Shown one piece after another: positions 33,010 to 49,584 of a stretch of 64,000 nucleotides of DNA (position 1 is its first letter; each line of letters begins with the position of its first letter). Location of the stretch: positions 557,001 to 621,000 of the forward strand of contig VIIQ02000007.1 in assembly GCA_007449985.2 (NCBI GenBank), written 5' to 3'. The position numbers and the translations under genes are program-made. Under the pieces are notes generated by a model. It saw nothing but the letters and a program-made list of their open reading frames with translations. It ran no database searches and was not told the origin of the DNA. The stretch comes from Desmodesmus armatus (lineage: Eukaryota > Chlorophyta > Chlorophyceae > Sphaeropleales > Scenedesmaceae).

Positions 33010-35307
33010 ATGAGCGGACCTTACGACGCCTGCTTTGAATCGGGCGCACAGTGTCTTGCGCAGCGCCTCATAGCTGGTGGAGGGGATGCACACCTGGCAG
33101 CCAAGTTGAGCCCCATCAAGACAGAGGCTGGACACAGAAACTTCAGGAACATCAGCGATGCAGGGGCCACATCAGGCCACTCGGACACCACCTACCACCA
33201 CCTCCTGCCAGCATCAGCAACAGCTGCAGCAGCTGACGGGCATGCATCACCACTGGCCGTGCTTACCCGTGAGCCAGCCTCCCCAGACTCTGTGGTGACA
33301 GCACCCAAGCCATCCCAAGCAGCAGCAGGATCCCCAGCATCAGCAGCTCCACAGGTGGCCGATCTGGTGCCCCTGCCACCCCCTGATGCCTCAGAGGGGC
33401 CTGAAGCAGCAGCAGAGTATGAGCTGTACCTGCAGCGCTGGGATGTAGGAGACACGCTCGCGCAGCGCTGGCACAGGTGAGGGGCGGTGGGCTGATGGTG
33501 GCGGTGGTGGTAACAGGAAGGTGCTCAGCAGGCTGAAAAGGATCTTGGCTGCATCAAGAGTAACGGGTGGGGCGACATAGTTGATGACAGAGGCGATGTG
33601 ACACCATGCAGGGAGCAATGTGCCGGGCTCAAAGCTCATGTAGTCTCTCTCATGATGTGGGTGTCACTCTTCTGGGCGCTCCGTCTCCTGCTGGGGCGCA
33701 AGCACTGCGTAGCACAGATGCAACTTTGCTACCACCTGGCAGACCAACCCATGATGGGGTCGCCTGCATGATGATGAGGCATTGATCACTGCGACAGCAC
33801 CCACAACTTTGCTGCTGCTTCCTCTCCTGCTGCTGCTGTGTACAGGCTGGCCCAGCAAGGCAAGCTGGGTGGCATCCAGGAGGATTGGGAGGACTGGCAG
33901 CTGGACCTCATGCTCACACAGGTGCGCGGCACACAAACACTCACATGCTGGCTGACATGCCAGCAACACCTGTCCCCAACCCTGCACCTGCACTCCTGCG
34001 GCTATCCCCAACCTTTCTAAACCCTTTCCATGTACACCATGCATGCTGTCACAGGTCAAGCAGCGCTCGCAGGCAGCCCAGGCACAGCAGCGCTCGGGCG
34101 CAGTCACCCCCAGCAATGGTCCCGGCAGCAGGCCCAGGCGCGGCCGTGCTGAGGTGGAGGAAGCAACAGACTCACAAGTGGACGAGCCACGCAGGGTGAG
34201 CCTGGGGGGCGCTGTACTTTGGTTGTGCCGGCTGGTCTGCTGTCTGATTCGCTAAGAGCAGATGCCAGCAGCCGGCCGTGCTCGTTGCCGCCATGTGGAG
34301 ATGGTTCAGCAGCTGGCGGCATCCTATACTCAGCATGTGAAACTGTGTATGTCATAGCGTGCGGTTGTTGCAGAAGTGCGCAGCCATCGGATTACGTGTT
34401 AGGGCTATCACATGCATCTTGTTGACAGCATCTGCCCCGTTTGCCACTGTTCCCACCCCTGCAGGTGCGTTCACGGCGTGCTCCCAGCACACTGCAGGAT
34501 TACCATGTTGAGAACGCACCCAGCAGGACCCCAGAAAGGCAGGACGCTGATGCAGCGGCAGCAGCACCAACGGCCGGTGGCGCTGGTGGCGGCCAGCAGG
34601 GTCCTGCTGATGTCAGCGATGACTCAACAGACGAGGTCCCAAACGGCAGCGCCCCAGCACTGCTGCAGCAGCAGTACCAACAGCAGTACCAGCAGCAGGC
34701 CCCTAGGCCCAGCAACATGCGTGGGAGCCTTCAGCACCAGCAGGTGCCGATGCAGCAGCAGCTGCCGGCTAGGCGCCCCACCTCCCGTCTGCAGCGCCCG
34801 ACACCACCTCAGCACCAGTTGCTGCCGCAGCACCAGCAGCAGCAGGCATACCCTGCTGGTGCTGTACCCTCACAGTTCAACCGCATGGCTACACCCTACG
34901 GCCAGCAGGTGTACCAGCAGCAGCAGATGCAGGCGCAACAGGGGCAGCAGCAGATGGCGCGTGCAGCACAGCACCAGCAGCAGCACCAGCAGGGGCAGCA
35001 GCACATGGCTTCCATGATGCAGCAGCTCATGACACAGCTGCAGCCGAGTGGCTCTGCATCTGCAGTCACCCAGTCATCTTCACAGCAGCAGCAGCAGCAG
35101 CAGGTTCCTCCTGAAGCTACGGAACTTTGGTTTAAGATCGGCAGTGCCCTGGGCAGCATGATGCAGGAGCGGGGCGGCCCTGCAAACCTGCTGACCAACC
35201 CCCAGGCGATGTCTGCTATGGTGGACCTAGTGCTCAAGCAGACCACCGGGGACCCGGAGGCAGCAATGCAGCAGCTGGCAGCAACGATGGCCAAGGGGGT
35301 GATGTGA
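33010..35307 (+). CDS. Gln-rich protein with short STI1-like C-terminal helices, unrecognised
   Basis: Four exons join in phase: 33010-33476, 33846-33921, 34055-34195 and 34465-35307 (TGA), giving 508 residues. The N-terminal 130 residues are Ala/Pro/Ser-rich and probably disordered. Exons 1 to 2 then give a charged helical segment (YELYLQRWDVGDTLAQRWHR, then QQGKLGGIQEDWEDWQLDLM). Exon 3 is basic (QRSQAAQAQQRS, GSRPRRGRAE). Exon 4 holds a long Gln tract region of many CAG codons. The last about 60 residues are ordered: ELWFKIGSALGSMM, then LLTNPQAMSAMVDLVLKQTTGDPEAAMQQL. The N-P-Q-x-M and D-P-E-A spacing resembles STI1-type helices of ubiquilin and Hop proteins. That resemblance is weak. Function unknown. 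Confidence 0.6.
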
Positions 35308-37509
35308 AGGGGGCTGCGCACTGTGTTAGGGTCCTGCAGATTGTGGTGTTTTGGGCTGTGCGCTGTGTTCCGTGCAGGTGTGGATGTATCTGGCTGCACA
35401 AGGTTTTGGGGGCTGGGGGCGCCTTGCAGATGGGTGGTGTGAAGGGCCGCGGTCGCAGCTGGGTCCCTGATGATGGTGGTGTGGTGTGCGGTGGTTGGAT
35501 TGCTTCGCCATTGTCGAGGTCATGATGTCATGCTTTTGCGGATGTCTGTGGGTTGTGCCAGCTTGAAAGGAATGATGGCGTGCAGGTTACCTGCAGGATC
35601 TGCAGCAGGATCCTGGGATGCTGTTGGGTGTGTGAGCTGCCAGTGTGTTATGTGTGGATCTCTTGCAGGGTGGAATTGGGGACAGCATGCTTTGCATTGC
35701 TTGCAGGCCCCAGCACAGTGGCATTCATGTGCGACACGAATGCATGCTTGCTGGAAGGCATTGTGGCAACATCAGCAGCAGGAGGTTGAGTGTGTTGTTG
35801 ATGCACGTGGGTGGCAGGGAGGTGTTGAGTTGGTGTTGTTTGTACTGCAGCATAGTGCTGATGTCTCTGGCTGTTCTGAAATCAAGGCAGTACTGTGTGT
35901 GCTGTACAGCCCTCCTGGCCTTCAGAGGAGTTATCTAGACGGTGCAGTTTTCTGCGCTGCATGCTCGGCCTGTGCATCCTGCAGGCAGTGTTTTTATTCT
36001 GGGCGGCCTAGTGCCTCTTTTTGTGGACGCCTGGTAAAGGGCGCGTCGGCGAGTAGGAGGGTTTTGGGGTGAAGTTGGGGTTAGCAAGGGTGGGTGGTTG
36101 CAACTAGCAGTTTTGCAGGCATACCTTGGAGTAGGGACTGTGTGCGTGATTGCGTGAAGCCCTCACGATATGTTCAAGTGTGGGTGCACCCATTGTCGCA
36201 CCATTGTAGCAAGGTGTCCTCGCATGCTCCATTTCTTGGTGTCAGGCGTGATCAGGCACCGTGGTTGTGCAGTCCTTATGTGCTTGTGACTCATCCTGTA
36301 TCCTGCACAGCTTGGCATTGCGTGTGTGTTGACACAGAGTGTGTCTACAGGCCTGTTGGGATGCTCTCCATCCTTCGGTGCTTCTATGTTTGTGCTGATC
36401 CAGCTTTTCGGTGTCGTGAGGCACTTAGCTTTGTTGTGTGACCTGCTGCAGACAAACACGGTTTTGTTTGTTGCTGTGGTATGACCCCAATTTGAAGTTG
36501 CTTGCAGCATAGGGGCCATCAGGCAAGTGCAAACAACTCAGCACAGACATATGGGGCAGGCTTTGCCACTAGCCCTGTCTTCCGGCCTACCGTGCATGTT
36601 TTGGTCTGAACCTCAATGGATTTCACAATCGTAGTACTGTGTACGCCATTGGACGTTACAAGCAGAGCACTGTGGTTGTTGACAAGTTGATGGATGTTGG
36701 CATGCTTTTGCCATGACTGATTGACAGCTGCTGAAGTTGTTGATGACGTCTGTGACATGTCTTCTCGCACAACACCTTCAAGCATCAAACAGTCCTAGCA
36801 TCTCAGTTGTTGGTGATCTGCATGTGAAGCACTGAGTGGGATATGAACACACGCCTTTGCTTGATGTCGATTTCACTCCCCTTGTGCTGAGGCCACGCCA
36901 GGGTTTTTGTGCAGTCGGCCAACCCTTGTACAGCACACACATGTAACATGGTGTTGAAATTGCGGTGGGTGTTTGATCAGCATGGACACCTCGCAGTGTG
37001 TTGGTGTGTCAGGGGGTGGAGTGCCACAAGCCCACCACAGCCTTCAACCAGTGAGCACTTGACATCCTGCAGCTGTGCATGTCCTCTGTTTCTGTAGGCT
37101 CTCTAATTCTGTAGGCTGTTCGCCATATTCACCTCACTTGGAATGGTCCCTCCTCCATGCAACGCCTTGTGACTCGTGCAAGTTGCCAATGAGCGCACAT
37201 GCAATTTGTGACACGGTTCCTGTTCACTGCTAGGCTAGCAGTCCCTGGAAAGTACTCCCCGAGCCAGCCTGCAGATAAGCGCATCAATATGTGATGTGTG
37301 TGAATATGTTTCAGGTCACGTTTGACGACTGCATTTGAGTGGAAGTGTCCTTCCTGCGACCACCTGTCCGTCAGTCAATTTCGAGAAGAATCGAGAAAGT
37401 AGTGTTTCCTGATGCTAGCGATCATCGCTAGCCTTGAAAGCAGTCTGCAGAAGCTATCCGTGTCCCGTCAGTTCAGCGTCTGCATTCTGCATCAACAGCA
37501 GCAGCAAAG
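35308..37509. other. Intergenic, no gene seen
   Basis: About 2.2 kb between two plus-strand genes. The first part is G/T-rich, with many TGTGTTG motifs typical of 3' UTR sequence in this window. The last few hundred bases before 37510 are the likely Cpn10 promoter, with no clear TATA box. Confidence 0.4.
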
Positions 37510-39028
37510 ATGGCTCTGTCCAGCTGCAGCTCACAGAAGGCCGTTCACTTCAGCAGCCAGAAGCAGCAGCAGCTATGCAGACCTGGTGAGTTTCTGCCGT
37601 CGAATGCGACCAGGATTTGCCCCTGTTGCTGTGGTGGTGTCATGGCAGACCCCCTGACACACTGGACTGCTGCTGATGCTGCCTGCGACTGCTGCTGCCA
37701 CCCCACAGCTCGGACTATGCATGTAACAGCAGCCCTAACAGCAGAGAAGGCATCTCTGGACATCCGAAAGGTGGGTTAACATGCTTTTGCCGGCAACAGC
37801 GTGGCACAATCATCCCTGGCTGCACCACCTGCAGCAGCACTTGCAAGCCCACAGCTTGGCACTTCATACGTGTGGTACACACGCCCATGCATGTTTGAAC
37901 TGGTTGTGGTTGTGCACTGGTTTTAACTGTGTGAACTGATTATGATTGTGTGAACTGATTGTGATAATGAATGGATCGTGACTGCTTTCTTTTTGCAGAT
38001 GGAGCCCCTTTCAGACCGTTTGTTGATAAAGCCAATTGAGGAGGAGCCAGTGAGTGACCACTTGATGGATGCACAGAAGGCTACCACCACAACAGCTGCA
38101 CTGCTGGTGTAGCAGCAGCAGTGCAGCTGTTGCTCTGTCTCTTTCTGTGATGCCACCGTGGCATGCAAATACTGGCAGTGGTGCAGCAGGCATCGCCACT
38201 AATCGTGCAGTTGACATGTGTGATGCAGCTGTGTTGCTTCCTTTCGGGCCTGGACGCTGATAGCAGCAACTTGAGCAGTTTCATTGCATGGTGTGCTATG
38301 CTGGCTGCATGCTGTGCTGTGCTGGCTGCATGTTACACCGTGCTGGCTTTGTGCTGTGCTCTGTCGGCTGCATTACAATTCACTGATGCGCTGCTCCTGG
38401 TGTTGAATCATGCGCGTGTGTTCGCTGCAGAAAACTGCAGCTGGTATCTTGCTGCCCAAGGGCCCACCCAAGGCCAACTCAGATGCTCACTTTGGAGAGG
38501 TGGGTGGCTATCAGCAGCATGTCACTGAATGGGGACAGCAGCAAGCAAGTGCAGAAGGAGCACTAGCAGCTGTGCAGGGACACTGTCCTTGGGACTGGGG
38601 GCCGGGGCAGGCGGGTGGGCAGCCTAACACGCAGCAGCATATGCATCTGGCAGCAGTCAGGATGCGCACAAGATCGCTAGGGATGTGGAAGTCAGGAGGC
38701 AAAAGCTGTCCAGGGGGATACTCCACATCAAGCAAGCATACTGCACATCAATGACGTGACTTCTGAATGTTGATAGGATGGCATTGTTTGACTCAAGCCC
38801 TGTGCCTCTCAATCAATGTTACACCTTCAGCTGTCTGTCACTGCAATTCTCGATTGTGTTTGCACGTATTTGTGTCTGCAGGTGCTTGCTGTTGGCAGTG
38901 AAGTGAAGCTGTCAGTGAAGGCAGGTGACATGGTGGTGTTCAACAAGTATGCCATGGCAGAGGTGGAGGTGCCAGACGGCGACATCATCTTCGTGGCAGA
39001 GAAGAGCATACTGGGCAAGCTGGAGTAA
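37510..39028 (+). CDS. CPN10: Chaperonin 10 (GroES/Cpn10), plastid-type
   Basis: Five exons join in phase: 37510-37585, 37709-37770, 37999-38049, 38431-38499 and 38882-39028 (TAA), giving 134 residues. The first about 40 residues are Ser/Gln/Lys-rich without acidic residues, as in a chloroplast transit peptide. The Cpn10 core follows: MEPLSDRLLIKPIEEEP, KTAAGILLPKGPPKANSDAHFGEV (the mobile loop that docks on Cpn60), VLAVGSEVKLSVKAGDMVVFNKYAMAEVEV, ending in FVAEKSILGKLE. It caps the Cpn60 ring during protein folding. It has a single domain, unlike the double-domain plastid Cpn20, and resembles algal CPN11/CPN10. It is convergent with RF1. The start is the only upstream ATG in frame with the transit-like exon. 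Confidence 0.93.
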
Positions 39029-39200
39029 TCGAGTGATGCATGCAGGGCTGATGCAGGGCCAACGGGAGTGATATATAGACGATGTAGGAGGGTTGGGCTG
39101 GGTGAGATGCTGTTGCTGCTGGGGCAATTGTGGCCGGTCGGTGGTTTGGTTGACTGCCAGAAGGCTGGCAATGCCTGGCCACGTGTTGTTTTGGTGTTGC

Positions 39201-39205
39201 TGTAA
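39201..39205 (+). other. TGTAA polyadenylation signal (Cpn10)
   Basis: About 175 bases after the Cpn10 TAA, matching usual chlorophycean 3' UTR length. Confidence 0.55.
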
Positions 39206-39498
39206 GGTTGGGACACTACATGACAGGTTGCATGTGATCTGCTGTGAGCTACAGGATTATGCGCTGACAGCTAGTTCCAAATCGTGCAGAGCTGACTGCC
39301 TTGCCAGTAGCCAGCGGCTTCTGAAGAAAATATGATCTGACGGGAACTGTAGTGCTCAGAGCCACAGTCAAACAACTCTCCTGAGGCTCAGTGAGGCTCA
39401 CTGGTCAAGCATTGGTTGCTGCAGTGAATCACACTCGCCCACAGAATGCCAATAAGAAGTGGCGGTCCCAGCCAAGAGTAATGAGAATCAGGATTGAG

Positions 39499-39503
39499 TT
39501 ACA
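39499..39503 (-). other. TGTAA polyadenylation signal (RF1)
   Basis: Minus-strand TGTAA about 65 bases after the RF1 TAG at 39568-39570. Confidence 0.5.
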
Positions 39504-39567
39504 CCCTCAAATTGCCAGGAATGCTGACCCTTCACTGCCACTGCTGCTGCTGCTGCTGTGGATGCTG

Positions 39568-44503
<4,936 letters not shown>

Positions 44504-44913
44504 TGTGGCCTGCAGCAGTGCCAGCACACAAGATCAATTGCACACAATTGAGCACGTGGTGTCCGCGCCAGACAATGCAAAATCCGATAAGATAACCTAC
44601 ATCAGCTTTTGCGCTCGGTCCAGTGCCGTACCTGGGACGGTGTGTGTCTGTGGGTGCCCAGGTGCAGTGCTGCTGCTGTTGATGGAGGTGTGGTGCGAAG
44701 CAGTCTGCAAGCCGGGAAGAGCGTTGATGTCTGACAATGCTACGACGTAAGTTGCAGTCGTTGTCTGGCAATCCGCTTTGGTTGCTGTTCGGTTGGTTCC
44801 CCTCAGTTCATCCTCACTCTTAGTCATTGCGAAAAACTGCTGTTCAATGCCCACGGGCTCCCAGACGGTGACCATTCATGCAATAGCGGTTTCCGGTAAT
44901 GTAGCAGGGCGCC
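44504..44913. promoter_or_regulatory. Short divergent intergenic region (RF1 / SPRING)
   Basis: 410 bases separate the RF1 ATG (minus) and the SPRING ATG (plus), so promoters and 5' UTRs of both must lie here. No TATA box was recognised. Confidence 0.5.
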
Positions 44914-47900
44914 ATGGCCCTATACCGTGCAGCAGGTCCCTGGAGGGTACCCAGCAGCAGGTGGTTCCCCATCGTGCTGCTTCTGCTAGCTGGATGTGTT
45001 GATGCAGCACAACATGCTGGAAGTAGAAGGAGGCTCTTGATCAGGTATGTTTCCAGCAGCAGACAGGGCAGTCCCAACAGCTGCTTCTGGCTTGGGCCTG
45101 CTGCTGATAGTGGGTCATTCTGTGCAGGCCGCTCCCCAATGGAGGTGGAACGTGCAAGAACACATATCAGGGACCGTAAGTTACAGCTGGGGAACTGTTC
45201 ATTAGCCCTCCAAGCTTTCACAGATGGGTGGTCCCAACCAGCAGCACCACAGGCCCCTCCAACCTGGCACAACCCGCATGTGCCGGGTCCACACGCAAAC
45301 AGCAGCTGGCTTTGAAAGCCAGCACCGTCCTTGCTTACTTTGATGACAAAGGGCAGTATGACTATCAAGAGGGTTCCCATCAGGCAACATGGCAGTTGAG
45401 GACAGCAGCAGCAGCACAGATTGGGCCTGGGGTTTGTTTGCAGACACCAGCAAGGCTTGCCTGACGGTGACTTCAGAGCTAGCACTCCCCCGACTTGTGA
45501 CACAAGCAGCTGCAGTGCTGCACAACCACAACACTGTGCATGGTACTTCCAAGGACGCACATCCAAGGTTGATGCTATACCTCATCAAGTTGGATCACTC
45601 ATTCCTTGTGTGTTGCCTGTGCTCTGTGAGTGTTGGTGTATCTGAAAGTCGCTAAGGGTTGCTTTTATATTTCATACATTGCAGGTTGTTGATGGCCGAT
45701 GACAAAGGCAAAGTGTGTGCTACCAAGGACCTCGATTTTTTCACAGGCTGTTGCAAGGAGGGACAGCAGCATGCATGCGATAAGTGAGTGAGCCTGGTGT
45801 CGGTTCTTGTGGCTGCTGCTGTGGCTCAGATAGGCAGTATTGTACAGCCCAGCAGCGACAGCTGGTGTGCTGCTAGATGTCTTCACATACGCAGACCAAC
45901 AGCAGATTGAAATCTAGTCCCATCCACCTGACAGAAACAGCAGCAGTCTGGGTCTGTCTACCTTTGCCAAATGGCAGCAGGAGCAGCACCAGCGGCTGCA
46001 GCAGAAGCACGGCGGCTCCGCTTTTGAGCAGGCATGGCGGCACACGCACACCTGCACATGCCTGCAGTAGAGTCGCAGCCCCCCCCCCCCCCCATCCACG
46101 ACACACATGGGCAGTTTGATTGTTGGCTGTGGCAGAGGCACGGGCCAAACTATTATTGTCACCGAGCACGGCTACTGTCACCTAGCAGTACATCCTGGCT
46201 GTCACCTGGAGCCTCCCCAATCAGACCCTGCTTCAGCTGCACTCCTCTCTTTTCCCGCTCTGCATCCCTTGCCATGCCTGCTTTGAAGCCCGAGTCCCTT
46301 GCCCCCCGCCCCGCCCTCTTACCCCGGCACCCCTTCACTCTCCCTTCTGTGCTTCTCAGGTGTGGCAAGGACGACAGCTTATGTGCCAGCTATGAGCACT
46401 GTGTATCCTGCTGCCCCCCCCCCCCCTTGCCCTTGAGATCCCCCGGTTCAACTCCCTTACCCTTTAACCATGCCCCTCTCTCTTCCCCCCCCCCCCGCGC
46501 TATCCAGGTGTGGCAAGGACGACAGCTGCTGTTCCAGCTTTGAGCACTGCGTGTCCTGCTGCATGTCCCCCGACAACACGCCCGAAGAGAAGCGGAAGGA
46601 GTACCCCCGCGTGCCTGGCCAGAAGGACAGCGGGGTGTGGGGCACCGCGTTTGACTACTGCATGGCCATCTGCAGGACACATGTGTTCAGCACAAGCCAT
46701 GAGAATGCCTACATCGGGACACGCCACCACTGCTTCAGCAAGCTTGGGAAGCCATTGGTGGGTTGGGGAATGGACGAGCAGGCATTTGGGGGGGGGGCTT
46801 GGGTTGCTGGGGAGGCTCTGGGGGCGGGGGGGGGGGGGGGAGGGGACGTACTTAGACGTAAGCAGTTGGGCGAGGGAGGGGTGTACGAGGAAGGGGCCTT
46901 GAAAGCGTCTTCGTTGGGACATGCCACCGCTGCTTCAGCAAGCTGGGCTAGCCACTGGTGAGATGGGTAGGGGGAGCAGGCGCTTCTCAGGGGGGGGGGG
47001 TGGAGGGCCCTGGGTTGTTTGGGAGGCTCTTGAGGTGGGGGGCAGGTACTTGGTCGCAAGCAGCTGCGCAAGAGAGCGGCCTACGAGGAAGGGGCAGTGA
47101 ACCTTTCTTCGTTGGGACATGCCACCACATGCTTCAGCAAGCTGGGCAACCCGTTGGGGAGCGGGTCAGGCGAGGACGGGCGAGGATTGTGGGAAGCCAG
47201 CAGCTGCAAAAGAAGAAGACTCCAAAGAGGACGGCCAATGAAAGAATCAAGACGGTGGGAGCAAGACCACATGAACGTGAGCAGTGCGGGTGCAAAGGCA
47301 CTGAAGTATCCCGCCATATCGTGGCACAGGGCCAATTGCACAATTGTGAAGCACCACCAGCTGCTTGCTGACTATGATGCCTTGTCCTCATCCTCCTGCT
47401 GCCACTGCTGAACCTGCTGGTGCTGCTGCTGCTGCTGCTGCTGTGTTCTCGCGCATGTGTGTGTGCACCGCTTCCTGTAGCTGTCTGCGCCGCTGCCCCC
47501 CGGCACCCTTGAGGGTGTGAGTGTGGTGTTGGCTGCATCGGGCAGCTCCTGCAGCTCGATGTGTGAACAGCAGGGCATGTCATGCTCGCAGCAGCACCTG
47601 CACCACCTCAACAGCTGCGACAGGCTGAGGGAGTCAAACAACTGCGAGGCTGGCTGCGTGGAGGAGGAGCACGCAGGTGTGTGCGGGTGTGTATTGTGTG
47701 CTTTATTGTGTATAGTGTGTTTGGGAAAGGGGGGGGTGTTGAGGAGTGGGGGAGATGGGGATGGAAGGGGGTGTCTCTGTGCCCATGGGTGGGAGCAGGG
47801 GAGGGAGTCCAAAGTACTGTGAGGCAGGCTGCGTGGAGGAGGAGCATGCAGGTGTGTTAAGCAGAGAGAATACAGATGTATCTAGCATGTAGGCAACATA

Positions 47901-48749
47901 TCAGTCACATGCATAGGGTGTGTGTTGTGTAAGACACTTGGACTGATAAGGGGTTATAGGCCGAAGAGTGTATTGATGTGTAATGTGTGTTTGGGCAGTG
48001 GTGGGGGGGGGGGGGGAGAAGGGGGGGGGATGGGGAATCTACGTAGCACGTTCACGCTTGCACAGGCTCCCAGTGTGCCAACCCCCGGTGGCTTGGTAAT
48101 GTCTGCCTGCTTTTAGTCCTACATCTGTTTGGACAGCAGTTTTGAAGGTCATGTAAGTTGAGTTGCATCCATCAAGTACAAGTCATGATGACTAGGCTCG
48201 TAATGTATGTTGTGTGTTTTCTTGTTTGCAGAGCACCTCCCTGCAGCTGTGGATCCTGAGGCCCCCAAGGCCAACAGGCCTGCCCTGTGCCTCGTCAGCA
48301 GCAAGGGCACAGCAGCAGCAGACGGCTTCTCCTGTGACGCATCTGCAAACTACATGCGCCGGCTGTGCGCCTGCGTAAAGGGCGCTGCCGGCAGCAGCAG
48401 CAGCAAGGGCAGTGCGGCCAAGAGTGACAGCAGCAGCGACAGCGGTAGCGGTGATGGGGGTAGTAAGGGCAGTGAGGAGGCGCCGAAGGGCAGCAGCAAG
48501 GGTGGCAGCAGTGGTTCGGTAGTTGAGGAAGCAAAGGAGGAAGAAGATTCAGCGGGTGGCGCAGGGCTGGTGTTGCTGCTGTGTCGGACGGCAGCAGCAG
48601 TAGCAAAGACCCCAGCAGTAAGGATGGCAGCAGCGGCAGCAGCAGTAGCAGCACTGCCAGTAAGCCTGAGGCAGGTGTTGCACCAGCAGCAGCAGCGGAA
48701 CCAGCAGTTGCAGCATCGGAACCAGAGGCGGCTGTGCAAGGGAAGCTGA
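44914..48749 (+). CDS. SPRING (C12orf49/UPF0454) family protein, plant-type
   Basis: Exons 44914-45044, 45128-45175, 45685-45783, 46508-46757, 47481-47676 and 48232-48749 join in phase. Exon 1 has a signal anchor (WFPIVLLLLAGCV). The Cys-rich core reads GTCKNTYQGPLLMADDKGKVC, FFTGCCKEG, CGKDDSCCSSFEHCVSCC, AFDYCMAICRT, SHENAY and CFSKLGKPL, the order of human SPRING. In animals SPRING is a Golgi protein that activates the site-1 protease. Exons 5 and 6 add the second Cys-rich module seen in plant members (SCSSMCEQQGMSC, LNSCDRL, NCEAGCVEE, ALCLVSS, FSCDASANYMRRLCAC). A low-complexity Ser/Gly/Glu tail follows. Near 48563 the natural tail frame shifts by one base in a GGG run; the alternative frame continues Ser-rich to TAG at 48794-48796. 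Several decayed exon-border copies lie in its introns. Confidence 0.88.
46351..46414 (+). repeat. Decayed copy of the acceptor and 5' part of SPRING exon 4
   Basis: CAG then GTGTGGCAAGGACGACAGC, reading CGKDDSLCASYEHCVSCC, precedes the true exon start at 46508 (CGKDDSCCSSFEHCVSCC). The copy then runs into a C tract. The intervening C-rich intron piece is also shared, which fits a duplication of about 150 bases. Confidence 0.88.
46826..46840. repeat. G15 homopolymer in SPRING intron 4
   Basis: Uninterrupted G run, with others at about 46991-47001 and at 48003-48016. All are on the transcribed sense strand of SPRING. Confidence 0.85.
46908..47165 (+). repeat. Two decayed copies of the 3' end and donor of SPRING exon 4
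   Basis: The exon end ATCGGGACACGCCACCACTG...AAGCC (46713-46757, HHCFSKLGKPL and donor GTGGGT) recurs at 46913-46962 (a stop interrupts after KLG) and at 47108-47160 (CFSKLGNPL, then GGGGAG). Each copy is followed by a GGGG-rich intron start like the parent. Both lie downstream of the parent exon. Confidence 0.88.
47819..47860 (+). repeat. Decayed copy of the 3' end and donor of SPRING exon 5
   Basis: GAGGC(A/T)GGCTGCGTGGAGGAGGAGCA then TGCAGGTGTGT repeats the true exon end at 47645-47682. It lies about 174 bases downstream in the intron and keeps the donor. Confidence 0.88.
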
Positions 48750-49584
48750 GTGGTCCTGATATGGGGCCGCTGCGCAGGAAGAGGGTGATGGGGTAGACCC
48801 TGCTGCAGCAGATGCTGATGCTGACACTGATGCTGATGCTGACGGTGGTGATGGAGGGGACTTCCGGGAATATCAGGATGATCCGGATAGAGGGGATGTG
48901 CAACCGTAATGGGCTTGGCTGTGTAATGAAGACATATTTTGGTCATCAGGTCACGACAGTCCCTGTTGTGAAGTTATTTTGTGAATAAGTAGATACGGGC
49001 ATATGGAGAGTCACTGGCTTCACACAGAGGGGTGAGCATGCTGAACTACACACACCCTACCTGCCCCTTCCAGCCTGAGGGCATGGTTGCAACCATGGCC
49101 CAATTGGGCCTTGCAGTGAGTAGTTTGTGCCAGCAAACCTGCACCTATCCATAAGGCCGACCATGGCGTTTCACCCTTGAACGTGCGTGTATGTAGTGTT
49201 GGGGGGGAGCCACAGCTGGTCCTTGTGTACGTGCAGTCTTTTAGACTGGGCACAGTCTACAACGTGCAACGCTGGTGAGCTTTGGGAATGCATTGACTGG
49301 TATTTTGAATAAAATTCGCCAGAAGTTATGTGGTCGTCCAGTTGTCCTTGGCCTTTGCTTGGCAGCGAAGCCAGCTGATGGATGTTTGAAATTCGGGGTT
49401 TCCAGCTGGGTCCCCATGGGCCCACATGAGCGCGCGCAACTATCAGTCGGACCCGGTTTGAGCTCTCCATCTTACGGATGAACCCCACTTTCGTCTGCTG
49501 TTGTTCTACCGTTCGCTTTCCTCTTTGCCTCGTTGGCATCCACTTCTTCTTCCCCTTAGGTTAGCAACCCCACTAGCTCTTACC
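48750..49584. other. SPRING 3' flank and promoter side of the MARVEL gene
   Basis: Holds the alternative SPRING stop (48794-48796), a TGTAA at 48922-48926, and the 5' flank of the gene starting at 49585. No further gene was seen. Confidence 0.45.
48922..48926 (+). other. TGTAA polyadenylation signal (SPRING)
   Basis: Lies about 125 to 175 bases after either candidate stop codon of the SPRING gene. Confidence 0.5.

Larger units (their letters stand above)
39029..39567. other. Convergent intergenic region (Cpn10 / RF1 3' ends)
   Basis: The two genes end 539 bases apart on opposite strands. TGTAA signals lie at 39201-39205 on the plus strand (about 175 bases after Cpn10) and at 39503-39499 on the minus strand (about 65 bases after RF1). 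A CTG repeat run sits at 39541-39557. Confidence 0.6.

Noticed and set aside
48295..48946. Long minus-strand open readings opposite the SPRING tail
   Set aside because: Shadow of the CAG/AGC-rich tail; the plus strand has the conserved Cys-rich family pattern and matching splice phases.
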